Source: Mucilaginibacter agri
GTDB lineage: Bacteria > Bacteroidota > Bacteroidia > Sphingobacteriales > Sphingobacteriaceae
DNA length: 64,000 nucleotides
Reading direction: 5' to 3'
Assembly (NCBI RefSeq): GCF_009928685.1
Contig: NZ_WWEO01000043.1
Location: 496,001 to 560,000 of the forward strand
The translations under genes were made by a program, and so were the position numbers. Below, piece after piece: positions 24,711-33,079 of the stretch. Within the stretch, counting starts at the first letter, position 1; the number at the start of each line of letters is the position of its first letter. The notes below the pieces were generated by a model that saw only the letters and a list, made by a program, of their open reading frames with translations, had not been told where the DNA came from and did no database searches.

Positions 24711-27080
24711 CTACTCCTGTTTAAAAACGTAATGTAATACCTTGCGATATAGCTCGTCGGGTAAAAAGGGTTTGGTTACAATATCGTCGATGCCACATTG
24801 TTTTACCTGATCTTCTATCTCTTTAAGCAGGTTGGCGGTAAGGGCAACTATAGGTATGGTAACACCACTTGCTCTTATTTCTTTTGAGGCCTGGTAACCG
24901 TCCATAACGGGCATGTGAAGGTCCATTAATATCAGTTTGTGGCGATCAATGTCGAGTTTACTTAAGGCTTCAACTCCGTTTGTTGCTACATCGATGCTGG
25001 CCCCCCAGCGTTTTAAATAGGTTTGCGCCACCAGCACGTTCATGGGGTTGTCTTCTACCAGCAGAATATCTATACCATTTAACGGTTTAGTTTCTTCGCC
25101 CGGAAGGGTTGATTGGTTTTTTTGTTTGGCGGTTTTAATGCTCTTTTCAAAAACCTGTGTAAAATAAAATATCGAACCCTTGGCTTCAACGCTGTGTAAT
25201 TTAAGTGAAGAACCCTGTAGTTCTAAAATTCGTTTGCAGATGGCCAATCCTAAACCTGTTCCGCCAAAACCTCTCGAAGTGGATGAGTCTGCCTGTGTAA
25301 AGCGTTCAAATATTAAATCGTGCTTATCAGCCGGAATACCAATGCCGGTGTCTTTTACCTTAAGAGTTAGCGTTATAGAGGTATCTGTTTGCTCGTTTAC
25401 TTCCACCGAGACCTGTACATAACCTTTTTGGGTAAATTTTATGGCATTGTGAACCAGGTTGGTTATCACCTGCGACAAGCGGGTAGGATCCCCCAATACC
25501 TTATTCCCGAGCGCTGCGTCGACATAAATAGTAAGGTCGATACCTTTATCCTGTGCTACGGTTTTCATGCCTGTAACGATGTTCTGCAAGATACCGGACA
25601 CATCCATATCAATATGCTCGAAGGTAATTTTGCCTGCTTCTATCTTGTTATAATCCAAAATGTCGTTTACAATAGCCAGCAGGTTATTGGCCGAAAATAG
25701 CATTACATCGAGTTGTTCGATCTGGTCGGGACGAGGGTCGTTCTTCAGCAACAGATGGCTCATGCCAATTACCGAGTTCAATGGCGTGCGGATCTCGTGG
25801 CTCATTGTGCTTAAAAATTCGCTTTTAACCCGTAAACCCTGCTCGGCCTGCCTACGGGCATTGGTAAGCGCAAAGGACACCCTATGGGACAATACCAGCG
25901 ATTGCAAAAAGAAGAAGCTTATGTAGCAAAAGAAGCTGATTAATTGCCACTGCGCTATAACGCCCCAATAATGAAATAGTGATATACCAAACACGATCAT
26001 GAGCGCCAGTGCACTTTGTAACGCATACAGCGCTCCCGGTCGTTTGTTTTTATAAGCTACCCAATACACATAAGGGATATATACCAGGCAATAAAGCATA
26101 ACCACCAAAAACGGATTAAGCAGTTGCGTAAAGTAGATGGCAGGCAGCACCAGCGCCGCTAATGCAAACAGAATGCTGGTTCCCCCGATTACATTTACTA
26201 TTTTGGCATTAACATCCATAGGGTACAGGTAACGGGTATACCAGCCAAATAAGGCGATGCCGGTAAAAAGGCTCATATACTCTGCCCTGGTAGTTATGTA
26301 CCAGTTGATATTCGGTATCAGGGTGTGCAGTACATAATTATCGGTGCCAATTACGCGGTAAGCATAAACCAAACAAAATAAAGAGAATAGTAAAATGGCT
26401 TTATCGCGGTTACCGCGCAGGTATAGGCCCAGAAAGAAAATACCACCCATCATAAGGCAACCGGTTAACAACAGATCTATAGCTTCGCTACGCCGGCGGG
26501 CCAGTTCTACAATCCATTTATTGCCAATAATAATTTCTTTGTTTATTCCGCCTTGCGCGTGTACAAAGTTTGATACCTGTAAAATCAACTTTAAGGTATC
26601 GGTACCTGGTTGTATATCTACCGAATGGTATTGCCAATAGGGAACGGAGCCAGCTGCTGTGGTATCTACTGTTCCATTTTCTGCCGCTAGTTTGCCGTTA
26701 ACATAAAACCTGTACGATGTGTACATATCGGGTACGGCCAAGCGTAGTACTTCAGCGCTGCGAGGCAGTAGCACGGTAACTTTATAGGTAGCATAGCCAA
26801 ATGCGGGCAGTTTTTTGCCGTTTAGTTCTGCGCTATTCCATTTAAAAGGAAACTCAACAAGCGAGCCTTTGTGGTTTGTGGTATCCTGAGGATAGATCAG
26901 TTGCCGCCAATAAAACAGCCACTGCCCATTGATGGCGACGCTTTTACCGAATGTTTGATTTCGAAGGTCTAAGACCCCATTTGTTGCAGTTGGGATACGA
27001 TCTTGGTTTAAGTTAGAACCGTACGCAAAACAACAATGCAATAATAGTAAAACTAGGTATAGTGGCTTAAGGGGCGTCAT
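24711..27080 (-). CDS. Hybrid histidine kinase with 7TMR-DISM sensor and receiver domain
   Basis: A 789-residue protein. After a signal peptide (1-21) comes a jelly-roll 7TMR-DISMED2-like extracellular domain (about 30-190) that in relatives resembles carbohydrate-binding modules, then seven membrane helices (about 203-395), a HisKA domain with His428 in SHEIRTP, a HATPase domain (DTGIGIP, GFGGTGLGLAI) and a receiver domain with phosphoacceptor Asp720 in MDLHMPVMDG and Lys770 in TKPF. The kinase should sense an external ligand and pass phosphate internally to its receiver; no DNA-binding output is attached, so a partner elsewhere is needed. A TAAGTTTG box lies 11 nt upstream of the ATG. Confidence 0.92.
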   Translation of the reverse strand: MTPLKPLYLVLLLLHCCFAYGSNLNQDRIPTATNGVLDLRNQTFGKSVAINGQWLFYWRQLIYPQDTTNHKGSLVEFPFKWNSAELNGKKLPAFGYATYKVTVLLPRSAEVLRLAVPDMYTSYRFYVNGKLAAENGTVDTTAAGSVPYWQYHSVDIQPGTDTLKLILQVSNFVHAQGGINKEIIIGNKWIVELARRRSEAIDLLLTGCLMMGGIFFLGLYLRGNRDKAILLFSLFCLVYAYRVIGTDNYVLHTLIPNINWYITTRAEYMSLFTGIALFGWYTRYLYPMDVNAKIVNVIGGTSILFALAALVLPAIYFTQLLNPFLVVMLYCLVYIPYVYWVAYKNKRPGALYALQSALALMIVFGISLFHYWGVIAQWQLISFFCYISFFFLQSLVLSHRVSFALTNARRQAEQGLRVKSEFLSTMSHEIRTPLNSVIGMSHLLLKNDPRPDQIEQLDVMLFSANNLLAIVNDILDYNKIEAGKITFEHIDMDVSGILQNIVTGMKTVAQDKGIDLTIYVDAALGNKVLGDPTRLSQVITNLVHNAIKFTQKGYVQVSVEVNEQTDTSITLTLKVKDTGIGIPADKHDLIFERFTQADSSTSRGFGGTGLGLAICKRILELQGSSLKLHSVEAKGSIFYFTQVFEKSIKTAKQKNQSTLPGEETKPLNGIDILLVEDNPMNVLVAQTYLKRWGASIDVATNGVEALSKLDIDRHKLILMDLHMPVMDGYQASKEIRASGVTIPIVALTANLLKEIEDQVKQCGIDDIVTKPFLPDELYRKVLHYVFKQE

Positions 27081-27090
27081 CAGTATAGTA

Positions 27091-27098
27091 CAAACTTA
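27091..27098 (-). promoter_or_regulatory. Candidate -7 box of the hybrid kinase gene
   Basis: On the minus strand TAAGTTTG fits TAnnTTTG. It ends 11 nt before the ATG at 27080, implying a very short leader. No clear TTG at -33. Confidence 0.4.
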
Positions 27099-27277
27099 AA
27101 TATTAAGAAACTCACTTGTATCATAATATGGGTATGTAAACTAAAATATTTTACTGTTTTACAACCTGAGGGTAGTAACGTTTGAGTTTGGCACGATTGA
27201 TATTAGCGCCGTTTGGCGGTGTTGAACTACGGGAAAAATAATTTTGTCAGTCGTTTGGCAGTCTTTTGAGATTGTTT

Positions 27278-27320
27278 TTGTCATGATTTTATGACAATGG
27301 CAGTATGGTGACAAATTGTC
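27278..27320. promoter_or_regulatory. Clustered TTGTC/GACAA dyads
   Basis: TTGTCAT and ATGACAA (27278-27297, 6-nt spacer) and GACAAATTGTC (27310-27320) lie together. Such clustered half-sites resemble operators for a dimeric regulator; no regulator is adjacent. Confidence 0.4.
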
Positions 27321-27830
27321 GTTAAGTTTTTTTCATTTGCTTAAGGCATTATTTTTTGATGACGAAAAGTATCAGTTAGGAAATAAAATACTTGCTACGG
27401 AGATGGTAAGTTACAGTAGGGGTGAATATTAAAATATATCTGTCGTATTTTTTATATGTAAACATGATTAGCCGTAGATATCATAAACTTTTTGAAGCTC
27501 GTATCTGAAAATTCTATGTAATTGTGATCTTATTTTTCTGAAAATGGATAGTTTTTGGATGTCGACGGCAAAAAAATAACTTATAATTTAAATTGGCTCA
27601 ATTTTTCAGGGCGAATGTCCCGTTTTAATAATTTCAGAAAAAGCCATTTTTTCTTTCAAAGGCTCAATTATAACTGTCAATATTTTATGGCATGTTTATA
27701 GTCGAATGTCAGGCATAGAAGATATGTATTTTGCTTGTAACTTACTGTTTTACAGTATGTATATGTATTTAGTAGAGTATTTTTCTTCATGAAAAAATTA
27801 GCGTTCATTTATAATTAAAAATTAAAAACT

Positions 27831-27917
27831 ATGTCAGTAGTATTAGGAGTTGCGGTATTATTAGCTGCTATTTTAGCACCAGTGTTTTTTGCTCCAAAAA
27901 GCAAAGCAAACGCATAA
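27831..27917 (+). CDS. 28-residue hydrophobic small protein
   Basis: An ATG-started frame of 28 codons: MSVVLGVAVLLAAILAPV, then FFAPKSKANA and stop. It would be a single membrane-spanning helix with a short basic tail. Support: the A-rich leader (AATTAAAAATTAAAAACT) directly before the ATG is typical of translated Bacteroidota genes, and a strong terminator starts 24 nt after the stop, so the unit looks like a complete tiny gene. No homologue is known to me. A still shorter frame (MKKLAFIYN) lies 12 nt upstream and could be a leader peptide. Confidence 0.55.
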   Translation: MSVVLGVAVLLAAILAPVFFAPKSKANA

Positions 27918-27941
27918 TTACCCAAACAGTTAAGCGATAAA

Positions 27942-27973
27942 GAGGACGACCGGATTGATGGCCGTCCTTTTTT
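27942..27973 (+). terminator. Terminator after the 28-residue ORF
   Basis: AGGACGACC and GGCCGTCCT pair around GGATTGAT, with one mismatch, and a run of T follows. Confidence 0.8.
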
Positions 27974-28057
27974 TGTATAAATGTTGTGAGGTAGGGGCCA
28001 GTGCTTTTATAAACGCCATAATTTTTGTTAATTGAGGATCAAATCACCCTAATTAAC

Positions 28058-29677
28058 ATGCAACGCAGAAACTTCTTAAAAACGGGCTCGCTGGCTGGCC
28101 TGTCCCTGGGCACATTAGTAAGTTCGGCATATGCCGCCCCGCGGGTAAATGAATTGGAGGCAACAGCCGCAATCACCGATGTTTTTGAATTAAAGGAAGC
28201 AACTATAGCCGATCTGCAGCATAAAATGCAGACTAAACAACATACATCGCGCAGCATTACTGAGCTTTACTTAAAACGAATTGCTGCAATTGATAAAAGT
28301 GGGCCTAAGCTTAACGCGGTTATAGAATTAAATCCCGAAGCTCTTGCCATAGCCGACTCGCTAGACAAAGAGCGTGCGAAAGGTAAAGTCCGCGGGCCCA
28401 TGCACGGCATCCCGGTTTTAATTAAAGATAATATTGATACCGGCGATAAAATGCACACCACTGCAGGCGCGCTTGCTATTAGTGACAACTTTGCCAAACA
28501 GGATGCTTTTATCATTAAACAATTGCGCGAAGCCGGTGCTGTTATTTTAGGAAAAACTAATTTGAGCGAATGGGCCAACTTTCGTTCTTCGCACTCTACC
28601 AGCGGGTGGAGTAGCCGTGGATTGCAAACTAAAAATCCCTATATTCTCGATCGTAATCCAAGTGGCTCCAGCGCGGGTTCAGGGTCGGCAGCATCAGCCA
28701 GTTTGTGCGCAGTGGCTATAGGTACCGAAACAAATGGGTCGGTAGTGTCGCCATCATCCGTTAACGGCTTGGTGGGCATTAAGCCAACGGTTGGTTTGTT
28801 AAGTCGCTCGGGCATTATACCAATTTCTAAAACGCAGGATACAGCAGGGCCTATGGCTCGCACGGTTACCGATGCTGCCATGCTGTTAAGTGCACTCGCC
28901 GGTGTGGATGAGCAGGATAGCTATACCCTGCCCAGCAAAGGAAAAATTGAAAAAGATTACACCAAATTTTTAGATGCAGACGGTTTAAAAGGTAAACGCC
29001 TGGGTATCGAAAAGTCGGCCTTGCAGGGTAATCCGGCTATGCTGAGCTTGCTCAAAGCCGCCACGGAAACTCTAACGGCCAAAGGCGCTACTATTGTGGA
29101 GATAGAATTAGTAAAAGAACTGAAAGTGATTGGCAATGCATCTTACACTGTATTATTATATGAGTTTAAAGATGGTGTAAACCAATACCTAAGCAAGGCC
29201 AATTCTAAAATAAAAACACTGGAAGAGGTAATTGCCTACAATAAGCAGAACGAAGCCACAGCAATGCCTTTCTTTAAACAGGAAACACTGGAATCGGCAC
29301 AATCCAAAGGCGACTTGAACACGCCGGAATATCTTGAGGCTGTAAAAAAATCAAACGGCACATCGCGGGCGGCAATCGATAAAATATTGCAGGATAATCA
29401 GCTAGATGCTATCATTGGCCCAACCAATGGTTTTGCAGTGTGTATCGATTTAATCAACGGAGATTATAACAACGGTTTCTCATTTTCTTCGCCAGCTGCA
29501 ATGGCAGGGTATCCGCACATTACGGTGCCGATGGGCCAATGGCACGACCTGCCGATGGGGCTCTCTTTTTTCGGCACAGCTTACACCGAACCACAACTGT
29601 TAAAAATGGCCTACGCTTACGAGCAAGCCAGTAAAAAGCGTGCTGCACCGGAGTTTAAGGGGCCGATAGTGGGGTAG
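28058..29677 (+). CDS. Amidase-signature family enzyme, Tat-exported
   Basis: A 539-residue amidase. The N-terminus MQRRNFLKTGSLAGLSLGTLVSSAYA is a twin-arginine signal. The Ser-cisSer-Lys site is present: Lys123 in LIKDNID, the GSSAGSGS block around residues 203-210, and Ser228 in TETNGSV. Family members hydrolyse diverse amides; the substrate is unknown and export points to peptide or xenobiotic amides in the periplasm. I choose the ATG at 28058, which starts the Tat signal; the frame also runs to 28025 with a non-signal extension. Single gene. Confidence 0.9.
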   Translation: MQRRNFLKTGSLAGLSLGTLVSSAYAAPRVNELEATAAITDVFELKEATIADLQHKMQTKQHTSRSITELYLKRIAAIDKSGPKLNAVIELNPEALAIADSLDKERAKGKVRGPMHGIPVLIKDNIDTGDKMHTTAGALAISDNFAKQDAFIIKQLREAGAVILGKTNLSEWANFRSSHSTSGWSSRGLQTKNPYILDRNPSGSSAGSGSAASASLCAVAIGTETNGSVVSPSSVNGLVGIKPTVGLLSRSGIIPISKTQDTAGPMARTVTDAAMLLSALAGVDEQDSYTLPSKGKIEKDYTKFLDADGLKGKRLGIEKSALQGNPAMLSLLKAATETLTAKGATIVEIELVKELKVIGNASYTVLLYEFKDGVNQYLSKANSKIKTLEEVIAYNKQNEATAMPFFKQETLESAQSKGDLNTPEYLEAVKKSNGTSRAAIDKILQDNQLDAIIGPTNGFAVCIDLINGDYNNGFSFSSPAAMAGYPHITVPMGQWHDLPMGLSFFGTAYTEPQLLKMAYAYEQASKKRAAPEFKGPIVG

Positions 29678-29754
29678 AGCCAGACTCACCGCCAACAAAA
29701 GTGGCTTTACTGTGTTGAATTACCATAACTCAGTTCAATACTAAAACATTTTTT

Positions 29755-30081
29755 ATGGAACCGTTAATTAACAATGGGAAAAAGAAGCTGAAATATCTGC
29801 TCATTATCCCGCTTATACTTATACTAGCTATCATAAGCGCGAGTGTGAGGGCGCAAGTTCCACCACCGCCGCCGCCTGCCCCACCACCGCCGGGAGAGGT
29901 TATAAATGATATTAATCCGTTTAAAAAGAGTACAAAGAAAAAGAGTACCAAAAAGAAAGCGACGACTAAGAGCAGCAGTAAACCGGCCACTCCTCCGGGA
30001 GCACCGCCGCCACCGCCAGATCCCTTACATTTAACCAAAAAGGTGCCGCCTCCACCAGGGCCAAGGCCACCAATAAACTAA
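29755..30081 (+). CDS. Pro/Lys-rich exported small protein, copy 1
   Basis: A 108-residue protein: basic N-terminus (NNGKKKLKYLL), a hydrophobic segment (about 14-32) ending SVRAQ that looks like a signal peptide or anchor, then VPPPPPPAPPPPGEVINDINPFKK, a lysine-rich block (KKKSTKKKATTKSSSK) and a second proline block ending PPGPRPPIN. It is clearly a paralogue of the next gene, which shares the plan and the INPFKK motif. The mature chain is disordered. Pro-rich chains can brace envelope structures or be ligands for SH3-like domains; no function is known. It ends before its own terminator. Confidence 0.7.
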   Translation: MEPLINNGKKKLKYLLIIPLILILAIISASVRAQVPPPPPPAPPPPGEVINDINPFKKSTKKKSTKKKATTKSSSKPATPPGAPPPPPDPLHLTKKVPPPPGPRPPIN

Positions 30082-30090
30082 GTAATAATG

Positions 30091-30122
30091 GAGAGCTTCC
30101 CGAAACGGAGGCTCTCTTTATT
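30091..30122 (+). terminator. Terminator after Pro/Lys-rich copy 1
   Basis: A 10-bp stem, GAGAGCTTCC and GGAGGCTCTC (30091-30116), with a CGAAAC loop, then TTTATTT. Confidence 0.82.
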
Positions 30123-30204
30123 TGCCGCATTTGTGGAAAAGTTCAATACTTTCTTTTAAATTAAAAACGTTATTTCGTAAATCGCATATACTAAAACATC
30201 TAAT

Positions 30205-30549
30205 ATGACTAACGAAACAAATTCAAAAAGGAAACTTCGAACGAAGTACTTGTTGATGATTCCGGTTGCCATGGCATTAGGAGTAACCGGTGCCTATGCA
30301 CAAGCTCCACCGCCGCCGCCTGCTCCTCCATCGCCAGTCGAAGTTTTTAATTCGATAAACCCGTTTAAGAAAAAGAAAAAGGCTGATACCACCAAAACCA
30401 AAACCGACAGTGGTAAAATTAAAGCAGATACAGTACAAGCTGCACCCAGTGGCCCGCCTCCGCCACCAAATCCTTTAGATCTGTTTAAGAAGAAAAAGAA
30501 AAGCGCCGCAGCGCCTAAACCGTCGAGCGCGGTTAGCGGGCAGGCGTAA
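30205..30549 (+). CDS. Pro/Lys-rich exported small protein, copy 2
   Basis: A 114-residue paralogue of the upstream gene: KRKLRTKYLLMIPVAMALGVTGAYAQ (signal-like) is followed by APPPPPAPPSPVEVFNSINPFKKKKK, a Thr/Lys/Asp linker, SGPPPPPNPLDLFKKKKK and a short Ala/Ser tail. The INPFKK and NPLDLFKK motifs bracket the linker. Both genes share the leader sequence ATACTAAAACAT just before the start, so the promoter region was duplicated with the coding part. The basic repeats (KKKKK) could bind acidic polymers such as nucleic acid or polysaccharide; this is inference. Confidence 0.7.
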   Translation: MTNETNSKRKLRTKYLLMIPVAMALGVTGAYAQAPPPPPAPPSPVEVFNSINPFKKKKKADTTKTKTDSGKIKADTVQAAPSGPPPPPNPLDLFKKKKKSAAAPKPSSAVSGQA

Positions 30550-30560
30550 AATAGTTGATT

Positions 30561-30598
30561 AATAAGAAGGCCTCTCCAGTTGGAGAGGCTTTCTTATT
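30561..30598. terminator. Bidirectional terminator, overlaps the TPR gene stop
   Basis: A long stem, AATAAGAAGGCCTCTCC and GGAGAGGCTTTCTTATT, has a 4-nt AGTT loop and one mismatch. Its edge touches the stop codon (30597-30599) of the convergent TPR gene. Confidence 0.82.
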
Positions 30599-31655
30599 AA
30601 TATTGTGAAGAGCAGAATTTATTGGTGTCGCTTAATTGTATGGGATTCGGCCCAAACCATTTAACAAAATTATCCCATTTGTCCTTGTTTTGATCAACCC
30701 ATGTTTTGAACCCGTCTGGATCGCCCTGGCTTAGTAACCAGCGATTGTAGGTATCTAGGAGGCCCGCTTTTGCAATCTGATCCTGGTAGCTGAACAGTGC
30801 GTTAGGGTAGGTTTTGTCAAATCCTTTTTGATCGTATAATTCCAGAAATTTAGTTCTGATGATACTTAATGAATTTAAGTCAATATTGGTTTGCCCAATA
30901 GAGGCCATGCCAATTGTCGGTTCATAAATTAAACCATATGGCAGCTTTTTAGGATCTGTAACTACGCTTTGTTTAGTGAAGCTTATCGACATTTTATCAC
31001 CAGAAAAGGTGATCTGCGATTTATAGGTATCGTATAGTAATTTGCTTATCTCTTGCGTACGTTGTGAATTGCGTTCGAGATTTATAAAGATTTCGCCATA
31101 GATCATGCCCCACATTTTCTCAGTAGAAGAACAATAAAGCCTCGATGCGCGGTAATAGTTAGATGGAAAGGTTGGGTCTGTCACAATACCCTTTTCGTAA
31201 AAACTAAGTGCTTTACTGTAATCTTTCTTTACCCAATAAATATTACCCGATTCGAGATATAACTCACCGGAATTTGGAAATTTCTGTATGCCTTCGTTGT
31301 AAATGCTGATAGCCTTATCATTTTGGTCGGCAAGGTCGTAGCTATTTCCTAACAATTGATAGACACGTCCAAAAGCATCGGGTCTGTCTTTTAACTTTGT
31401 TAAAACTTCTATCGCTTTATCGTATTTTTTCTGACTATAGTAAGAATAGGCGGTCTCGTAGGGGTATTCGATGTTGTTTGGATCGAGTTTAATGGCGTCG
31501 TTCAATAGAACTAAGGCTTCATCAAATTTACCGTCGTCTTCTAATTTTACGGCTTGTGTGCCTTTTTGGCGGGCTAGTTCGATGTTGCTTTGAGCTGAGG
31601 CCTTGAATAGACTGCTTAGTAATAAAAAAGCAATGGCAAGAATTGTCTTATTCAT
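30597..31655 (-). CDS. Exported tetratricopeptide-repeat protein
   Basis: A 352-residue protein with signal peptide MNKTILAIAFLLLSSLFKASAQ. At least four TPR motifs follow (about 25-165: FDEALVLLNDAIKLDPNN, YDKAIEVLTKLK, NDKAISIYNEGIQKFPNS, YSKALSFYEKGIVTDPT). The C-terminal half is a separate domain of unknown kind (VTDPKKLPYGLIYEPTIGMASI ... KWFGPNPIQLSD). TPRs mediate protein-protein contact; the partner is unknown. I choose the ATG at 31655; the frame extends 24 residues upstream but would begin in the carA terminator and bury the signal. Single gene. Confidence 0.8.
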   Translation of the reverse strand: MNKTILAIAFLLLSSLFKASAQSNIELARQKGTQAVKLEDDGKFDEALVLLNDAIKLDPNNIEYPYETAYSYYSQKKYDKAIEVLTKLKDRPDAFGRVYQLLGNSYDLADQNDKAISIYNEGIQKFPNSGELYLESGNIYWVKKDYSKALSFYEKGIVTDPTFPSNYYRASRLYCSSTEKMWGMIYGEIFINLERNSQRTQEISKLLYDTYKSQITFSGDKMSISFTKQSVVTDPKKLPYGLIYEPTIGMASIGQTNIDLNSLSIIRTKFLELYDQKGFDKTYPNALFSYQDQIAKAGLLDTYNRWLLSQGDPDGFKTWVDQNKDKWDNFVKWFGPNPIQLSDTNKFCSSQY

Positions 31656-31724
31656 TGTGATAAATTTGTAAAGATTAAGTTGAGTGAAAGATAGGATATT
31701 TCTCTTTTTCAAAATAATCTTCAA

Positions 31725-31760
31725 CAAAAAAAGCGACCTGTCAACCAGGTCGCTTTTTTT
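31725..31760 (-). terminator. Terminator of carA
   Basis: The arms AAAAAAAGCGACCTG and CAGGTCGCTTTTTTT enclose TCAAC. It lies just after the carA stop on the minus strand. Confidence 0.9.
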
Positions 31761-31779
31761 ATTTATAGATAAAAGATTC

Positions 31780-32880
31780 TTATTTCAACATATCCACAAA
31801 GTCGTCAAACAGGTAGCGGCTATCGTGCGGGCCTGGTGAAGATTCTGGGTGATATTGTACCGAGAAGGCGTTTTTGCCTTTAACACGGATACCTTCTATA
31901 GATTGGTCGTTTAAATTAACGTGGGTGATCTCCACCTTGTCTGATGCGCGAACCGCATCTGGCACTACCCCAAAACCATGGTTTTGTGAGGTAACCTCAC
32001 AGTGGTTCTTAATGATGTTTTTAACCGGGTGATTTAAACCACGGTGGCCGTTGAACATCTTTTTAGTAGGGATGCCGTTAGCTAAAGCCAATAACTGGTG
32101 GCCTAAGCAAATACCGAACATCGGTTTATCAGAACCCAAGATATCTTTAACGGTGTCAATAGCGTAAGGCATTGCCGATGGATCGCCGGGGCCGTTTGAG
32201 ATAAAGTAACCATTAGGTTTAAAGTCTGCTTCCATCTCGTCGAAAGTGGTTTTAGCGGGATAAACCTTAGCATAAACATTACGTTGAGCAAAGTTGCGGA
32301 GAATGTTTTTCTTTACACCTAAATCCAATACTGCAACACGCAATGGCGCATCTTCTTCACCTACTGTGTAAGTTTCAGTAGTTGAAACTTGCGATGAAAG
32401 CTCCAATCCATCCATTGAAGGTACTGCAGCTAGTTTTGCTTTCAGTTCATCAATGTCTAATATCTCTGAAGAGATAATCGCATTCATCGCACCTTTTTCA
32501 CGGATGTAGCGTACCAGCTCACGGGTATCAATGTCAGAAATGCTCACCAGGTTTTGCTCCTGAAAGTAATCCTGGATAGATTCGTCGGCTTGTTTGCGGC
32601 TGTAAGCGATGTTATAGTTCTTGCAAACCAATCCGGCAATCTGAATTTTTTCAGATTCAACTTCGTCGTGGGTGATACCATAATTGCCAATGTGTGCATT
32701 AGTAGTAACCATAATCTGGCCGAAGTAAGAAGGGTCGGTAAAAATCTCCTGGTAGCCGGTCATACCTGTGTTAAAACAGATCTCGCCGGTGGTGGTGCCT
32801 ATCTTTCCGGCAGCTTTACCATGAAAAACGGTACCGTCAGCCAGTAATAATACAGCCGGTAACTTGGTGTAGTTGGTCAT
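31780..32880 (-). CDS. carA: Carbamoyl-phosphate synthase small subunit
   Basis: A 366-residue glutamine amidotransferase subunit that releases ammonia from glutamine for carbamoyl-phosphate, used in pyrimidine and arginine synthesis. It has the N-terminal CPSase domain (LADGTVFHGKAAG, FNTGMTGYQEIFTDPSY) and a class I GATase domain with nucleophile Cys in MFGICLGHQLLALA and His/Glu in QYHPESSPGPHDS. Length fits the family. The large subunit gene carB is not in the window. It is divergent from panB, with facing TAnnTTTG boxes in the gap. Confidence 0.96.
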   Translation of the reverse strand: MTNYTKLPAVLLLADGTVFHGKAAGKIGTTTGEICFNTGMTGYQEIFTDPSYFGQIMVTTNAHIGNYGITHDEVESEKIQIAGLVCKNYNIAYSRKQADESIQDYFQEQNLVSISDIDTRELVRYIREKGAMNAIISSEILDIDELKAKLAAVPSMDGLELSSQVSTTETYTVGEEDAPLRVAVLDLGVKKNILRNFAQRNVYAKVYPAKTTFDEMEADFKPNGYFISNGPGDPSAMPYAIDTVKDILGSDKPMFGICLGHQLLALANGIPTKKMFNGHRGLNHPVKNIIKNHCEVTSQNHGFGVVPDAVRASDKVEITHVNLNDQSIEGIRVKGKNAFSVQYHPESSPGPHDSRYLFDDFVDMLK

Positions 32881-32984
32881 TATTAAAAAAAGTTGAATGA
32901 TTAATAATGAGGTGCTTAGTGTAAGAAATAGCTCCTCTGAAATGGGCAGAAAACATGAAGTAGTTGACCTCTGGATTCACGCTG

Positions 32985-32992
32985 CAAAAATA
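32985..32992 (-). promoter_or_regulatory. Candidate -7 box of carA
   Basis: On the minus strand TATTTTTG fits TAnnTTTG, 105 nt before the carA ATG, with a TTA about 20 nt upstream. Confidence 0.5.
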
Positions 32993-33047
32993 CGACTTTT
33001 TAATCTGTATGTTAAGTAAAATTTAAATAATTTCTGAAAGTAGTTTC

Positions 33048-33055
33048 TACCTTTG
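33048..33055 (+). promoter_or_regulatory. Candidate -7 box of panB
   Basis: TACCTTTG fits TAnnTTTG and ends 24 nt before the panB ATG. There is no clear TTG at -33. Confidence 0.55.
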
Positions 33056-33079
33056 CTTCGCATCTAAATATATTGTGCT

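Larger units (their letters stand above)
27081..27830. other. AT-rich gap of 750 bases without a clear gene
   Basis: It lies between the kinase gene and a 28-residue ORF. No frame has family resemblance. It holds a TAAGTTTG box near the kinase start, a cluster of GACAA/TTGTC half-sites (27278-27320) and a nine-codon MKK... frame at 27789-27818. Confidence 0.5.

Noticed and set aside
27789..27818. Nine-codon MKKLAFIYN frame before the tiny ORF
   Set aside because: Too short to call as a gene; kept only as a possible leader peptide in the text.
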